In this document: positions 25,116 to 33,428 of the stretch, piece after piece
Numbering within the stretch: the first letter of the stretch is position 1
How the letters are laid out: each line of letters opens with the position of its first letter
Assembly: GCF_000091545.1 (NCBI RefSeq)
Contig: NC_006462.1
Coordinates: forward strand, 186,001-250,000
Source: Thermus thermophilus HB8
GTDB lineage: Bacteria > Deinococcota > Deinococci > Deinococcales > Thermaceae
Reading direction: 5' to 3'
DNA length: 64,000 bases
Program-made: the position numbers and the translations under genes
Notes under the pieces: generated by a model
Databases searched by the model: none
What the model saw: the letters and a program-made list of their open reading frames with translations, nothing else
What the model was told of the DNA's origin: nothing

Positions 25116-26374
25116 GGTCGTGTCAAGAGTTATGTGTAAGAGTCTGTGTACGGGGGGCATACCGCTCCTGAAGCATCTTCTCCAGTACCTCCTTCACCTC
25201 CGAGAACCCCTTTAGTTTCCGTTCTGCCCACCTCCCTTCCTGCCTCTCCGACTCCAGGTAAAGAAGCTTGTACACCGCCTCTTCCTTAGGAAACTTGTGG
25301 TCCCGCACCTTCGTCCCCCGCCGTAGCTCCCGGATAAACCGCTCCATCAGGTTGGTGCTCCGCAGGTACGGCCAAAGCACCTTGGGGTACCCGTAGAAGC
25401 GCAGGAAGGCCCCCGAATCCTGTACCCAAAGCCCCACCACCCCCGGGTACCGCGAACCCCAGGCGGCCTTCACCTCCTCCAAGGCCCCAAGAGCTTCTTC
25501 CCGGCTCTCCGCCCCGTACACCCGCCTCAGGTCCTCCGCCAGCAGGGCCCGGTCCCGGGAGCGCACCTGGGACAGGCTCCACCGCACCCCGTGCACCACG
25601 CACCGCTGCCATTCCGCCTGAGGGTAGACCCTGCGGATCGCTTCAGGAAGCCCGGGCAGCCCGTCGGTGACAAAGAGCAACACCCGCCGCAGGCCCCGCT
25701 GCCAAAGCTCCCCCAGGACCCCCTCCCATCCCAGGGCGCTCTCCGTGGGCAAAAGCCAGAACCCCAGGACCCGCCTCTCCCCATTAGGGGCGATGCCCAG
25801 GGCCACATACACGCTTTCCCGTACGATCCCTTCTCCTTCCCTGAAGACCTTTAGGGGAAAGCCCGTCCAGGTAGACGAAGGCCATCTCCTCGGGCAAAGG
25901 CCGGGTGCGGAAGGCTCCTGCCGCCTCCAGGACCTCGTCCGTCAGGGCGCTCAGGGTCTCGTGGGAGTAGCGGTGGCCCAGGAGCAGGCTCAGTATCTCG
26001 GCCGCCTTGCGCTGACTGACCCCGGCGGCGTACAAGGCCACAGCTACTTCCCCCACGTCCACCAGGCGGCGGGCGTAGGGCTTAAGGAAAGCCGGGTAAT
26101 ACCGAGATTCCCGATCCCTAGGGACCTTCAGGTCCACCTGGCCGAAGGTGGTCTCCAGCTTGCGGGGGTAGTAGCCGTTCCTGCGGCCTCCGTGCACCTG
26201 CAAGAAGGCTGTCCGGTCCAGCTCCAGAACCGTCTGCAGAACCTCGGCTACTGTCTCCCGCACCGCTTCCCTCAGCAAGATCCGCAAGGTATCCTGGTCC
26301 ACGGGGCACCTCCTCGTGCTAAGGTGTGCCCCCCTATTAAACACGGATCCTTACACATAAATCCTTACACGACC
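25116..26374 (-). mobile_element. IS256-family insertion sequence, copy A (1259 bp, degenerate)
   Basis: Same ends as copy B: left GGTCGTGTCAAGAG, right CTTACACGACC, forming imperfect terminal inverted repeats of about 33 bp (GGTCGTGT-A-G---TATGTGTAAG). The 8 bases on each side (CCAAGGAC and CTCGCGGG) do not match, so there is no target duplication; the copy has undergone recombination or deletion at an end. Its right end cuts a ParA-like gene. It is one base longer than copy B because of an extra G at about 25855. Confidence 0.9.
25123..26302 (-). pseudogene. IS256-family transposase, frameshifted
   Basis: Nearly identical to the intact transposase of copy B. A run of four G (TTTAGGGGAAAG at about 25851-25860) replaces three G in copy B and shifts the frame after about residue 151, just after the first catalytic Asp ('YLDGLS'). 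The N-terminal piece (GTG at 26302) then runs out of frame, and the C-terminal piece, with the second Asp ('FVTDGLPG') and the Glu ('STNLMERFIRE'), is left without a start. Transposition of this copy would depend on copy B. Confidence 0.88.
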
Positions 26375-26760
26375 CTCGCGGGCGTTGGGGCCGCGCCAGC
26401 GGGTGATGGGCTTGCCGTCCAGGGCGGCCCGCTCGTGGGCCTTGTAGGCCCGCACGAAGGCGTGGAAGGCGGGCACCCCGGCCTCCATGAGGGCGGTCTG
26501 GGCCTCGAGGGCCTCCCCCAGGCTCCGGGGGTCCACCCGGGTGAGGAGGACCCGGTAGGCCACCCCGAGGGGTCGGACGGCCTTCCGCACCGTCTCCACC
26601 AGGGCCTCGAGGTCCAGGGGGGCGGGGGGCGTGGGGAGGACGGCGTAGTCCGCCGCCCTGAGCACCGCCTCCAGGGCCTCGGAGCGGAGGGCGGGGGGCG
26701 TGTCCACCACCACCACCCCGTAGCCCTTCACCCGCCTCAGGCGGAGGAATGGGGTTTGGC
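26375..26760 (-). pseudogene. ParA-like ATPase fragment cut by IS256 copy A
   Basis: Reads 'VKGYGVVVVDTPPALRSEALEAVLRAADYAVLPTPPAPLDLEALVETV...VLLTRVDPRSLGEALEAQTALMEAGVPAFHAFVRAYKAHERAALDGKPITRWRG', i.e. the second half of a ParA/Soj ATPase: Walker-B-like 'VVVDTPPA' and the later strand 'VLLTRVDP'. The Walker A region is missing upstream and the C-terminus is interrupted at 26374 by the insertion sequence. It is a broken partition-type gene on what looks like a plasmid. Confidence 0.75.
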
Positions 26761-26787
26761 GTCCGTTCGGGCTTGAGGCCTTTTCCC

Positions 26788-27243
26788 CTAACCCTTGTCC
26801 TCCAAGAGGCCCATCACCCCCGCCAGGGCTTCCGCCAGCGAAACCACCCAGAGCCCCCTTACCCTCTTCCCCATGAGGTGCCCAAAGTGGCGCCGGTCCC
26901 CAGTCACCAGGGCCTCGGCGCCGGCCTTCCAGGCAGCCGCCAGGATCGGGGCATCCTTAAGGGGTAGGCCTTCTGCCAGCGCTTTCCGCACCAACGCCAT
27001 AGGGGCCTCGGGGACCGTCTGCACCCGTTCCCGTATCCGCTGAAGGCACTCCAGGGCCTCGGGCCGCTTGGCCTCCAGGTTGCGCCGGGCCTCCTCCAGG
27101 GCGTGGGGAGAGGTGAGGAGGAGGACCTTGGCCCTCGGCGCCAGCTCCAAAAGGGCCTGCGCTCTCCCCTCTTGCCAGCAAGCAGCGAAGAGGACGTTGG
27201 CGTCCAGGAAGAGGCGGTGGAGCCTAACGGGCGAGGGCGGCAA
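26788..27243 (-). CDS. PIN-domain toxin-like ribonuclease
   Basis: 151 aa from a TTG that overlaps the upstream antitoxin by 20 nt. PIN motifs: 'HRLFLDANVLFAA' (first Asp, residue about 14), 'ALEEARRNLE' (Glu), 'LPLKDAPILAAAWKAGAEALVTGDRRHFG' (Asp residues about 96 and 115). PIN proteins of VapC type cleave tRNA or rRNA when free of antitoxin. The gene sits directly behind an AbrB/MazE-like gene, a typical toxin-antitoxin order with the antitoxin first. It is intact and lies between mobile-element debris. Confidence 0.82.
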   Translation of the reverse strand: MPPSPVRLHRLFLDANVLFAACWQEGRAQALLELAPRAKVLLLTSPHALEEARRNLEAKRPEALECLQRIRERVQTVPEAPMALVRKALAEGLPLKDAPILAAAWKAGAEALVTGDRRHFGHLMGKRVRGLWVVSLAEALAGVMGLLEDKG

Positions 27244-27466
27244 GGCGGGCGCGCTCCTCCTCGGTGAGGGTGTCCTCGGCCAGGAGTTCCTGGAGGCGCT
27301 CTTCCGTGTAGACCTCTAAGGGGTAGACCCCGGCGGGGCGCAAGAGAAGGCCTCCCTCGGGAGCGAGTTCCACCAGGAAGTAGGCTTCCCCTTCCACGCC
27401 CAAGGCCTTGAGGAGGCGCTTAGGGATGGAGAGTTGGCCCTTGCGGCTGAGTTTGGCCAGCTCCAT
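27224..27466 (-). CDS. AbrB/MazE-like antitoxin
   Basis: 80 aa. N-terminal SpoVT/AbrB swapped-hairpin motif: 'MELAKLSRKGQLSIPKRLLKALGVEGEAYFLVELAPEGGLLLRPAGV' (DNA binding), then a Glu/Leu-rich C-terminal helix that would bind the toxin. It is followed by the overlapping PIN gene. It likely represses its own operon. An AT-rich promoter region (AACACGACTTTTTGGTATACTAA on the minus strand, -10-like TATACT at about 27474) precedes the ATG. Confidence 0.85.
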   Translation of the reverse strand: MELAKLSRKGQLSIPKRLLKALGVEGEAYFLVELAPEGGLLLRPAGVYPLEVYTEERLQELLAEDTLTEEERARLAALAR

Positions 27467-27524
27467 GGTGTTAGTATACCAAAAAGTCGTGTTTCTTTGT
27501 TTCCCACTTATTCAGACTTGACCG

Positions 27525-27733
27525 TTATACCGCATAGAGCCCCAGGAACCTGAGGGCGGAGAGGGGATGGAAGGAGAAGGCCTCCAGGGCCGCTTTCAAG
27601 GTACGCTGGCGCGTGACCTTCTCCCGCACCCTCCTGCGGTGCAGCAGGGACACCAGAAAGGCCCGGAGGGCGGCCAAGACCTGCGCCCCCACGCCCCGCA
27701 CCTGGCGGGCGTCCGAGGCACCCCCCTTCCCGT
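27525..27733 (-). pseudogene. C-terminal fragment of a transposase-like gene
   Basis: The minus frame encodes 'ARQVRGVGAQVLAALRAFLVSLLHRRRVREKVTRQRTLKAALEAFSFHPLSALRFLGLYAV'. This basic helical tail looks like the end of a DDE transposase common in Thermus, but the identification is weak. Its upstream part is interrupted by the IS5-like element, whose 9-bp target duplication lies at its edge (27725-27733). Confidence 0.4.
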
Positions 27734-28762
27734 GGGCTTGCCTAGTAAATTGCCTTGTACCCCGGAGGGGGCGGGAGAAGGGAGAGAAGAACCCTAAGGC
27801 CGTAGGCGATGAGCTCCAAAAGCGCCCGCGCCATGGCCGTCCAAGGCTTCCGCTCCCAAAGGTACCCCCCACCCAGCCGCGTCTTCATCCCCCCAAACAC
27901 CCCCTCCACCACCCCGCGAAACCGGTACACCTCGGGGTCCCACCCCTCCCGCGCCCGCACCCGCGCCTCCTCCCTGGCCTCGCCCCCGCCCCGAAGCCGG
28001 ATCACCGGCCGCACCCCCGCCTCCCCCAAAACCCCCCACACCTCCTTCCCGTCAAACCCCGCGTCCGCCAAAAGCCACCCCCGGGAAGGAGGAAACCGCC
28101 TCAGCACCTCCCCCCCAAGCCGGGGGTCCGGGGCGTAGCCCTCCCCCACCACTCCACCCCAGGGCCACAAGAGCCGCCTCTCCCTATCCCACCGCATCAG
28201 GGCCAGAAGCCGCGCGTGCCCCCGCACCCGCCGCACCTCCTTCCCCCGACGAAAGCGGAGAAGCCGGTCCTTGCTCCGGTAGGCCAGCCCCGTGGTGTCC
28301 ATGAGGTAGAGGGGGGGAAAGCGCCGCCAGGTGTGCCGGCGCCTCGTCCGAAGCCGCTTCGCCTTCCGGCGAGGACTCCGGGGCGAGATGGGCCTCCAGT
28401 TCCCGGGAAAGCCTCTCCAGGAGGGCCTCAAGGAGTTTGGGGTCCAGGTGCTTGAGGGCGTAGCGGGCCAGGGACTGGTGGGAAGGGAAGGGGCCTTCCA
28501 TCAGGTCCTGGAGTGAGGCCTCCGTCTCGCGGTAGGTGAGGTGGAAGAAGGCGCGGAAGAGAAGGAGGGCCAGGTAAAGGGCGTGGCTGTAGCGCCAGGG
28601 GCGGCCCCGCTTGCCTTTGGGGGTGGGAGGGGCCACCTCCCGGGCCAGGCGCAGGCAGTGTTCCAGGACCTCCTTGGGGCTTGCCTCCCTGCGAAGGAAG
28701 CCTCGCTTGCCCATCAGGAGAGAGATATACACCCGTCCTCCTGACCTTTGCAAGGCAAGCCC
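27734..28762 (-). mobile_element. IS5-like insertion sequence (about 1.03 kb) with 9-bp target duplication
   Basis: Inverted ends GGGCTTGCCTAGTAAA (left, from 27734) and GGGCTTGCCTTGCAAA (right end read inward, to 28762). The flanks both read CCTTCCCGT (27725-27733 and 28763-28771), a 9-bp target duplication, so the element's boundaries are intact. One transposase gene, in two overlapping frames, fills it. Confidence 0.8.
27742..28714 (-). CDS. IS5-like DDE transposase in two overlapping frames
   Basis: The first frame starts at ATG 28714 (MGKRGFLRREASP...) and carries the N-terminal helical domain 'RPWRYSHALYLALLLFRAFFHLTYRETEASLQDLMEG'. The catalytic part is in the next frame: 'LYLMDTTGLAYRSKD' (Asp), 'GWLLADAGFDGKEVWG' (Asp) and 'FRGVVEGVFGGMKTRLGG' (Glu). 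The frames overlap across a run of seven C (minus strand; 28311-28317), immediately before 'PLYLMDTTG'. Either programmed slippage at this run makes the full ~324-residue enzyme, as in several IS families, or the gene is mutated. The intact ends and target duplication favour the first view. Confidence 0.7.
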
Positions 28763-28799
28763 CCTTCCCGTTGACCCCTTACCCAACCTGTGGTAGGGT

Positions 28800-29060
28800 C
28801 TTGGGCAGGACGCCCAAGACTTAGGGTGTCCTGGCCGCGATGCCAGGCCGACAGGCCTGGACGCCCAAAGGCGGTGGGGGAAGTCCGGTGAAAGTCCGGC
28901 GCTGTCCCGCAACGGTAACCGGCCCAAGCGTCGCGCCCTCCGCCCCGGCCGGAAGCCCGAGTACCCGCTTCGCGGCCCTGCCCCGTAGCCCTCGAGGCAA
29001 GGGTGAAGGTGGTGAGACCCGTGGGACCTTAGCCTAACCCCCCCAAAACCCGTCACGGGC
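28800..29060 (+). promoter_or_regulatory. Cobalamin (B12) riboswitch
   Basis: The conserved core is clear: GGAAGTCCGGTGAAAGTCC then GCTGTCCCGCAACGGTAA (28879-28917), followed by a variable arm and a B12-box-like GGAAGCCCGAGTACCCGC (28951-28968). The order and spacing match the cobalamin riboswitch, with a long GC-rich P1/P2 region from about 28800. It sits 60-100 bp upstream of the thioesterase-nrdB-nrdA genes. In other bacteria such switches turn off class I ribonucleotide reductase when B12 is available for the class II enzyme; the same logic is inferred here. Confidence 0.88.
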
Positions 29061-29118
29061 CAAGCGCCCGAAAGAGGCCCTTCGGCTCTAGGAAGCTTTT
29101 CCCGCCCAAGGAGGCGCT

Positions 29119-29520
29119 ATGCGGGAAACGCGGATGGTCTACCCCGTCTTCCCCGGGGAGACCAACCACTACGGAACCCTGTTTGGCGGAACGGTTCTGG
29201 CCTGGATGGACCAGGCGGCCTTTGTGGCCGCCACGCGCCACGCGCGCAAGAAGGTGGTAACGGTACACGCGGACGCGGTGGACTTCAAGCGCCCCGTCCC
29301 CCTGGGGGCCATCGTGGAGCTGGTGGCCCGGCTTAAGGAGGTGGGGCGCACCTCCATGCGGGTGGAGGTGGAGATGTGGGTGGAGCCGGTGAAGGAAGGC
29401 GAGGAGGCCTACCTGGCTGCCCGGGGCGGGTTTGTCCTGGTGGCGGTGGACGAAAGGGGGAGGCCAAGCCCGGTGCCTCCCCTGGAAGGAGGTGAGGCCC
29501 ATGCCCCTCACGGCCCCTAG
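29119..29520 (+). CDS. Acyl-CoA thioesterase (hot-dog fold, YciA/BACH type)
   Basis: 133 aa. ATG after AAGGAGGCGCT. Hot-dog signature: 'VFPGETNHYGTLFGGTVLAWMDQAAFVAATRHARKKVVTVHADAVDFKRPVPLGAIVELVARLKEVGRTSMRVEVEMW'. The 'N(H)YGTLFGG' and central helix Asp are typical of hexameric acyl-CoA hydrolases. Its tail overlaps nrdB by 20 nt, so it is the first gene of the riboswitch-controlled operon. A metabolic link to nucleotide reduction is not obvious; membrane lipid or CoA turnover during growth is possible. Confidence 0.85.
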   Translation: MRETRMVYPVFPGETNHYGTLFGGTVLAWMDQAAFVAATRHARKKVVTVHADAVDFKRPVPLGAIVELVARLKEVGRTSMRVEVEMWVEPVKEGEEAYLAARGGFVLVAVDERGRPSPVPPLEGGEAHAPHGP

Positions 29521-30475
29521 GCTCGCCTACCGCCCCTACGAGTACCCCGAGCTCCTCCGCTTCCGGGACGCCATCCGGCACAGCTACTGGGTGCACACGG
29601 AGTTCAGCTTCCAGTCTGACCTACAGGACCACGCCCTGGCCGACGAGAAGGAGCGCTCCCTGGTGGAGCGCGCCCTCCTCGCCATCGCCCAGGTGGAGCT
29701 CGCCGTCAAGCTCTTCTGGGCCCGGGTCTACGACCGCTTTCCCAAGCCCGAGATCGCCGAGGTGGGCCTCACCTTCGCCGAGAGCGAGGTGCGGCACGCC
29801 AACGCCTACGCCCACCTCCTGGAGCTTTTGGGCCTGGAGGAAGCCTTTGGACAGGCCCTGGAGGGGGCGAGCGCCCTCCGGGACCGGGCCCAGGCCCTGG
29901 GGGAGGCCCTTCGGCGCGCCCAGGGGAAGGACCTGCGGGAATACGCCCTCGCCCTTTTCCTCTTCTCCGCCTTCACGGAACACGTCTCCCTCTTCTCCCA
30001 GTTCTACGTCCTCATGGCCCTAAACCGCCGCGGCAACCGCTATAAGGGGATCTCCAACGCCATCGAGGCCACCAGCAAGGAGGAGAACGTCCACGGCCTC
30101 TTTGGGGTGGAGCTCCTCCGTCTCCTCAGGACGGAGCACCCCGAGGCCCTCGGCGAGGGGTTTCAGGAGGAGGCCTTGCGCCTCGCCCAGGGCCTTTTCC
30201 GGGCGGAGGAGGCCTTGCTGGACTGGCTCTTCTCCGCGGGGGAGCCTGCCCTGGTGGGCCACAGGGAGACCTTGGAGTTTCTCAAAGGGCGCTACAACCA
30301 GGTCCTCGCCCTCCACGGCCTGCCCCCGGTCTTCTCCGTGGACGAGAAGGCCTTGAGGGACACGGAGTGGTTCACCCTGGAGCTCCTTGCCGACAAGGAG
30401 GTGGACTTCTTCAACAAGCGGAGCGTGGCCTACGCGCGCAGGGTGCAAAGCTTTGACCCGGAGGAGCTTTTCTGA
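29501..30475 (+). CDS. nrdB: Ribonucleotide reductase class I small subunit
   Basis: 324 aa. ATG at 29501 follows AAGGAGGTGAGGCCC. Di-iron ligands: E66 ('QVELAVKLFW'), E96 and H99 ('ESEVRHANAYAHLLELLG'), and the later 'E...KEENVHGLFG' pair (about residues 160-197). Four residues after H99 is Y103, the position of the radical tyrosine in classical R2 proteins, so this is a tyrosyl-radical type. The C-terminal tail ('SFDPEELF') fits the R1-binding peptide. It overlaps the thioesterase gene and lies 10 nt before nrdA. Confidence 0.95.
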   Translation: MPLTAPRLAYRPYEYPELLRFRDAIRHSYWVHTEFSFQSDLQDHALADEKERSLVERALLAIAQVELAVKLFWARVYDRFPKPEIAEVGLTFAESEVRHANAYAHLLELLGLEEAFGQALEGASALRDRAQALGEALRRAQGKDLREYALALFLFSAFTEHVSLFSQFYVLMALNRRGNRYKGISNAIEATSKEENVHGLFGVELLRLLRTEHPEALGEGFQEEALRLAQGLFRAEEALLDWLFSAGEPALVGHRETLEFLKGRYNQVLALHGLPPVFSVDEKALRDTEWFTLELLADKEVDFFNKRSVAYARRVQSFDPEELF

Positions 30476-30485
30476 AGGAGGAAGC

Positions 30486-32165
30486 ATGACCAAGGCCAAG
30501 CGGACCTACGAGCCCTGGTACTGGGCCAACGAGCACACCCGCCTCTACATGCGCCGGGGTTACCTGCTGCCCGGGGTGAGCGTGGAGGAGCGGGTGAAGG
30601 AGATCGCCCAGCGGGCCGAGGCCCTCACCAAGGTAGAGGGGTTTGGCCGCAAGTTCCTTGAGTACATGGCCCGGGGCTGGTACTCCCTCGCCACCCCCAT
30701 CTGGGCCAACTACGGCCTCAGGCGGGGCCTTCCCATTTCCTGCTACGGCACCTACGTGGAGGACGACACCGCCTCCATCCTGAGGGCGGTGGCCGAGGTG
30801 GGGATGATGAGCAAGCAGGGGGGAGGGACCTCCCTCTACCTGGGAAGGCTCCGCCCCCGGGGGGCCCCCATCCGGGACAACGGGGAGAGCAACGGCTCCT
30901 TTGCCTTCGCCTCCCTCTTTGACCGGGTGATCGAGGTCTTCAACCAGGGCTCCACCCGCAGGGGCCAGTGCGCCGCCTACCTGGACGTGGAGCACCCCGA
31001 CCTCGAGGAGTGGCTCTCCATCCAGCGGGAGCACTCCCCGGTCCAGTCCCTCTTCTGGGGGGTGAGCGTGGGGGACCGCTGGCTTGAGGAGATGATCGCC
31101 GGGGACGGGGAGAAGCGGGCCCGCTGGGCCAAAATCCTGAAGAGCCGGGCCGAGGTGGGCATCCCCTACCTCTTCTTCCGGGACAACGCCAACCAAAAGG
31201 CCCCCGAGGTCTTCCGCGCCTTGGGCAAGACCATCTGGGCCAGCAACCTCTGCACGGAGATCATGCTCCCCTCCTCGGAGGAGGAGAGCTTCGTCTGCTG
31301 CCTCTCCTCCCTGAACCTCCTCCACTACGAGGAGTGGAAGGACACGGACGCGGTGGAGACCCTGGTCATTTTCCTGGACTCCGTGCTGGACGACTTCATT
31401 GAGAAGGCGGAGGGCATCCCCTACATGGAGCGGGCGGTGCGCTTCGCCAAGCGCTACCGGGCCATCGGCCTCGGGGTCCTGGGCTGGCACAGCTACCTCC
31501 AGTCCCAAAGAATCCCCCTGGAAAGCCCCGAGGCCTTCCGGAGAAACGCCGAGATCTTCAAGACCATCCGGGAGCGGGCCGAGGAGGCCTCGAGGTGGCT
31601 GAGGAAGCGGCACCCCGAGGACGAGCTCGCCGGGGTGGGGGAGCTTAAGGAACGGCGCAACGCCACCCTCCTCGCCATCGCCCCCACCAAGTCCAGCGCC
31701 TTCATCCTGGGCCAGGTCTCCCCCTCCATAGAGCCCTACACCAGCAACTACTACCTGAAGGACCTACAGAAAGCCCGCGTCCCCTTCAAGAACCCCTTCC
31801 TGGAGGAGGTGCTGAGGGAGAAGGGCAAGGACGAGGAAAAGGTCTGGCGGAGCATCCTGGAGCACAACGGCTCCGTGCAGCACCTGGACTTCCTCACCGA
31901 TGAGGAAAAGGCGGTGTTCAAGACCTTCGCCGAAATCTCGCAGATGACCCTGGTGAACCTGGCGGCCTCGAGGCAGAAGCACATTGACCAGGGGCAGTCC
32001 CTGAACCTTGTGATCCACCCGGAGGCCCCGCCCAGGGACGTGAACGCCCTGGTGCTCCACGCCTGGCGCTCGGGCCTCAAGGCCCTCTACTACCAGTTCA
32101 GCCAGAGCGTGGCCCAGGCCTACAGCCGGGACCTCCTCCTCTCCTGCCAGGCCTGCGAGGGGTAG
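30486..32165 (+). CDS. nrdA: Ribonucleotide reductase class I large subunit, short form
   Basis: 559 aa; ATG at 30486 follows GAAGGAGGAAGC. Active-site residues: C86 ('PISCYGTY') and C271/C272 ('SFVCCLSSLN') for the reductive cysteines, N254-L-C256-T-E258 ('SNLCTEI') for the thiyl radical, and 'PSIEPYTSNYY' near 415. The C-terminal 'SCQACEG' gives the C-x2-C thioredoxin-reduced pair. It is about 200 residues shorter than E. coli NrdA and has no N-terminal ATP-cone, so overall activity inhibition by dATP is not expected. Under the upstream cobalamin riboswitch with nrdB. Confidence 0.95.
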   Translation: MTKAKRTYEPWYWANEHTRLYMRRGYLLPGVSVEERVKEIAQRAEALTKVEGFGRKFLEYMARGWYSLATPIWANYGLRRGLPISCYGTYVEDDTASILRAVAEVGMMSKQGGGTSLYLGRLRPRGAPIRDNGESNGSFAFASLFDRVIEVFNQGSTRRGQCAAYLDVEHPDLEEWLSIQREHSPVQSLFWGVSVGDRWLEEMIAGDGEKRARWAKILKSRAEVGIPYLFFRDNANQKAPEVFRALGKTIWASNLCTEIMLPSSEEESFVCCLSSLNLLHYEEWKDTDAVETLVIFLDSVLDDFIEKAEGIPYMERAVRFAKRYRAIGLGVLGWHSYLQSQRIPLESPEAFRRNAEIFKTIRERAEEASRWLRKRHPEDELAGVGELKERRNATLLAIAPTKSSAFILGQVSPSIEPYTSNYYLKDLQKARVPFKNPFLEEVLREKGKDEEKVWRSILEHNGSVQHLDFLTDEEKAVFKTFAEISQMTLVNLAASRQKHIDQGQSLNLVIHPEAPPRDVNALVLHAWRSGLKALYYQFSQSVAQAYSRDLLLSCQACEG

Positions 32166-32177
32166 GAAGACCTTCTC

Positions 32178-32207
32178 CCGCCTCCTCCTCGGGGGTGGAG
32201 GAGGCGG
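32178..32207. terminator. Hairpin after nrdA
   Basis: Perfect 11-bp stem CCGCCTCCTCC/GGAGGAGGCGG with an 8-base loop, 12 bases after the nrdA stop. No T-tract follows, so it may act as a processing or protective hairpin. Confidence 0.55.
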
Positions 32208-32247
32208 GGCGGTTCACCAGAGGATCCCCCACCCCCATCCGGCGAAA

Positions 32248-32278
32248 GACCTCACCCCGGGTGCGCCAGGGTGAGGTC
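32248..32278 (-). terminator. Terminator hairpin for the TTHB210-like gene
   Basis: Ten-base arms GACCTCACCC and GGGTGAGGTC around an 11-base loop, followed on the minus strand by CTTTC. It lies 17 bp past the stop of the TTHB210-like reading frame. Confidence 0.6.
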
Positions 32279-32294
32279 CGGGCCCTTTCCCGGC

Positions 32295-32749
32295 TCAGTA
32301 CGGCTCGCCCTCCAGCACCTTCCGCTCCTGGTCCACGGAGACCAGGACCAGCTCAATGTGGTAGTGGGGCTCGCTCACCCCGGGGTGGGGTCCCGAGGGG
32401 ATGAGGTTCACGTGGTCTATGCGGGTGATCCCCAGAGCCCTCAGGGTCTTCGTGCCGATGTCCACGTACTTATGGCTCTCGTTGAGCTTCTTGAGGGGGA
32501 CCATGAAGACCACCTTCACCAGGTTCCCCGCCCTGTCGTAGGCGAGGAAAGGGCCTTCGGGCAGGGTGCTCGGGTCCACGTAGAGGGTGCCGAGGCCGGG
32601 GATGAAATTGGGGAGGGCCCCCTTCAGGGCCTCGCTCACGTTCACGTAGGGGGCCGAAGGGGGGCCTTCCGTACCTGGAGCATCTGGGCCAGGCCCAGGC
32701 CAAGGGCCACCGCCAAAGAGACCATCACGAGCGCTTTCGCCTTCCTTAT
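32295..32749 (-). pseudogene. TTHB210-like periplasmic protein (DUF5602), frame disrupted
   Basis: The mature part reads 'PSAPYVNVSEALKGALPNFIPGLGTLYVDPSTLPEGPFLAYDRAGNLVKVVFMVP...LGITRIDHVNLIPSGPHPGVSEPHYHIELVLVSVD', typical of the small periplasmic family named after T. thermophilus TTHB210. A signal peptide ('KALVMVSLAVALGLGLAQ') lies just upstream but in another frame; the shift falls in the C-rich run near 32655-32665. At the expected start, 7 nt after AAGGAGGT, the codon is ATA (32747-32749) instead of ATG. In HB8 the corresponding gene is a target of the adjacent ECF sigma factor. Unless translation starts at an internal GTG, this copy is inactive. Confidence 0.65.
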
Positions 32750-32864
32750 ACGTCTACCTCCTTAGGAGCCCTCTGGGGCTCCACCCATCCCTACGGCCGG
32801 AGGGCGGGTGGTGGATGAGGCCAAACCGGCCGGGCTTTCCGCCCGTATGGTAGGGTGGAGGCGG

Positions 32865-33428
32865 ATGGGCTTGCCCGCCGATTCCCTCTCCGACGAGGCC
32901 CTCCTCGCCTTGGTGGCCCGCGGGGACGAGGAGGCCTTCCGCGCCCTTTTCCGACGCTACGCGGGAAGCTTCCTCGCCCTGGCGCGCAGGATGGGCTTGG
33001 ATGGGGCGGCGGCAGAGGACGTGGTGCAGGAGGCGATGATAAGGGTCTGGCAGAAGGCCAAGGAGTTTGACCCCAGGCGCGGGAGCGCCCGGGCTTTTCT
33101 CCTCACCCTGGGGCACCACGCGGCGGTGGACGAGGTGCGCAGGCGGGCCGCGAGGCCCCTTCCCCTGGAGCCCGATCCCGAGAGGGAGGAGGAGGCCTTT
33201 GACCTTCCGGGGCCTGGGCTGGACGAGGAGGGCCACCTGGACCGCACCCGCCTCGGCCGGGCCCTGAAGGCCCTATCCCCGGAGGAGCGGCGGGTGATTG
33301 AGGTCCTCTACTACCAGGGCTACACCCACCGGGAGGCGGCGAGCCTCCTCGGCCTCCCCCTGGGAACCCTCAAAACCTGGGCCCGAAGGGCCCTTTCCAA
33401 GCTCAAGGAGGTGCTCCGTGAGCCCTGA
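32865..33428 (+). CDS. sigE: ECF-type sigma factor (SigE-like)
   Basis: 187 aa from the ATG at 32865, behind GGTGGAGGCGG. Region 2: 'LLALVARGDEEAFRALFRRYAGSFLALARRMG...AAAEDVVQEAMIRVWQKAKEFDPRRGSARAFLLTLGHHAAVDEVRRRAAR'. Region 4: 'ALKALSPEERRVIEVLYYQGYTHREAASLLGLPLGTLKTWARRALSKLKEVL' with the helix-turn-helix. The gene overlaps the downstream membrane anti-sigma gene and is divergent from a TTHB210-like gene; this is the arrangement of TTHB210-211-212 in HB8, where the sigma factor is called SigE. It likely responds to envelope stress. Confidence 0.9.
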   Translation: MGLPADSLSDEALLALVARGDEEAFRALFRRYAGSFLALARRMGLDGAAAEDVVQEAMIRVWQKAKEFDPRRGSARAFLLTLGHHAAVDEVRRRAARPLPLEPDPEREEEAFDLPGPGLDEEGHLDRTRLGRALKALSPEERRVIEVLYYQGYTHREAASLLGLPLGTLKTWARRALSKLKEVLREP

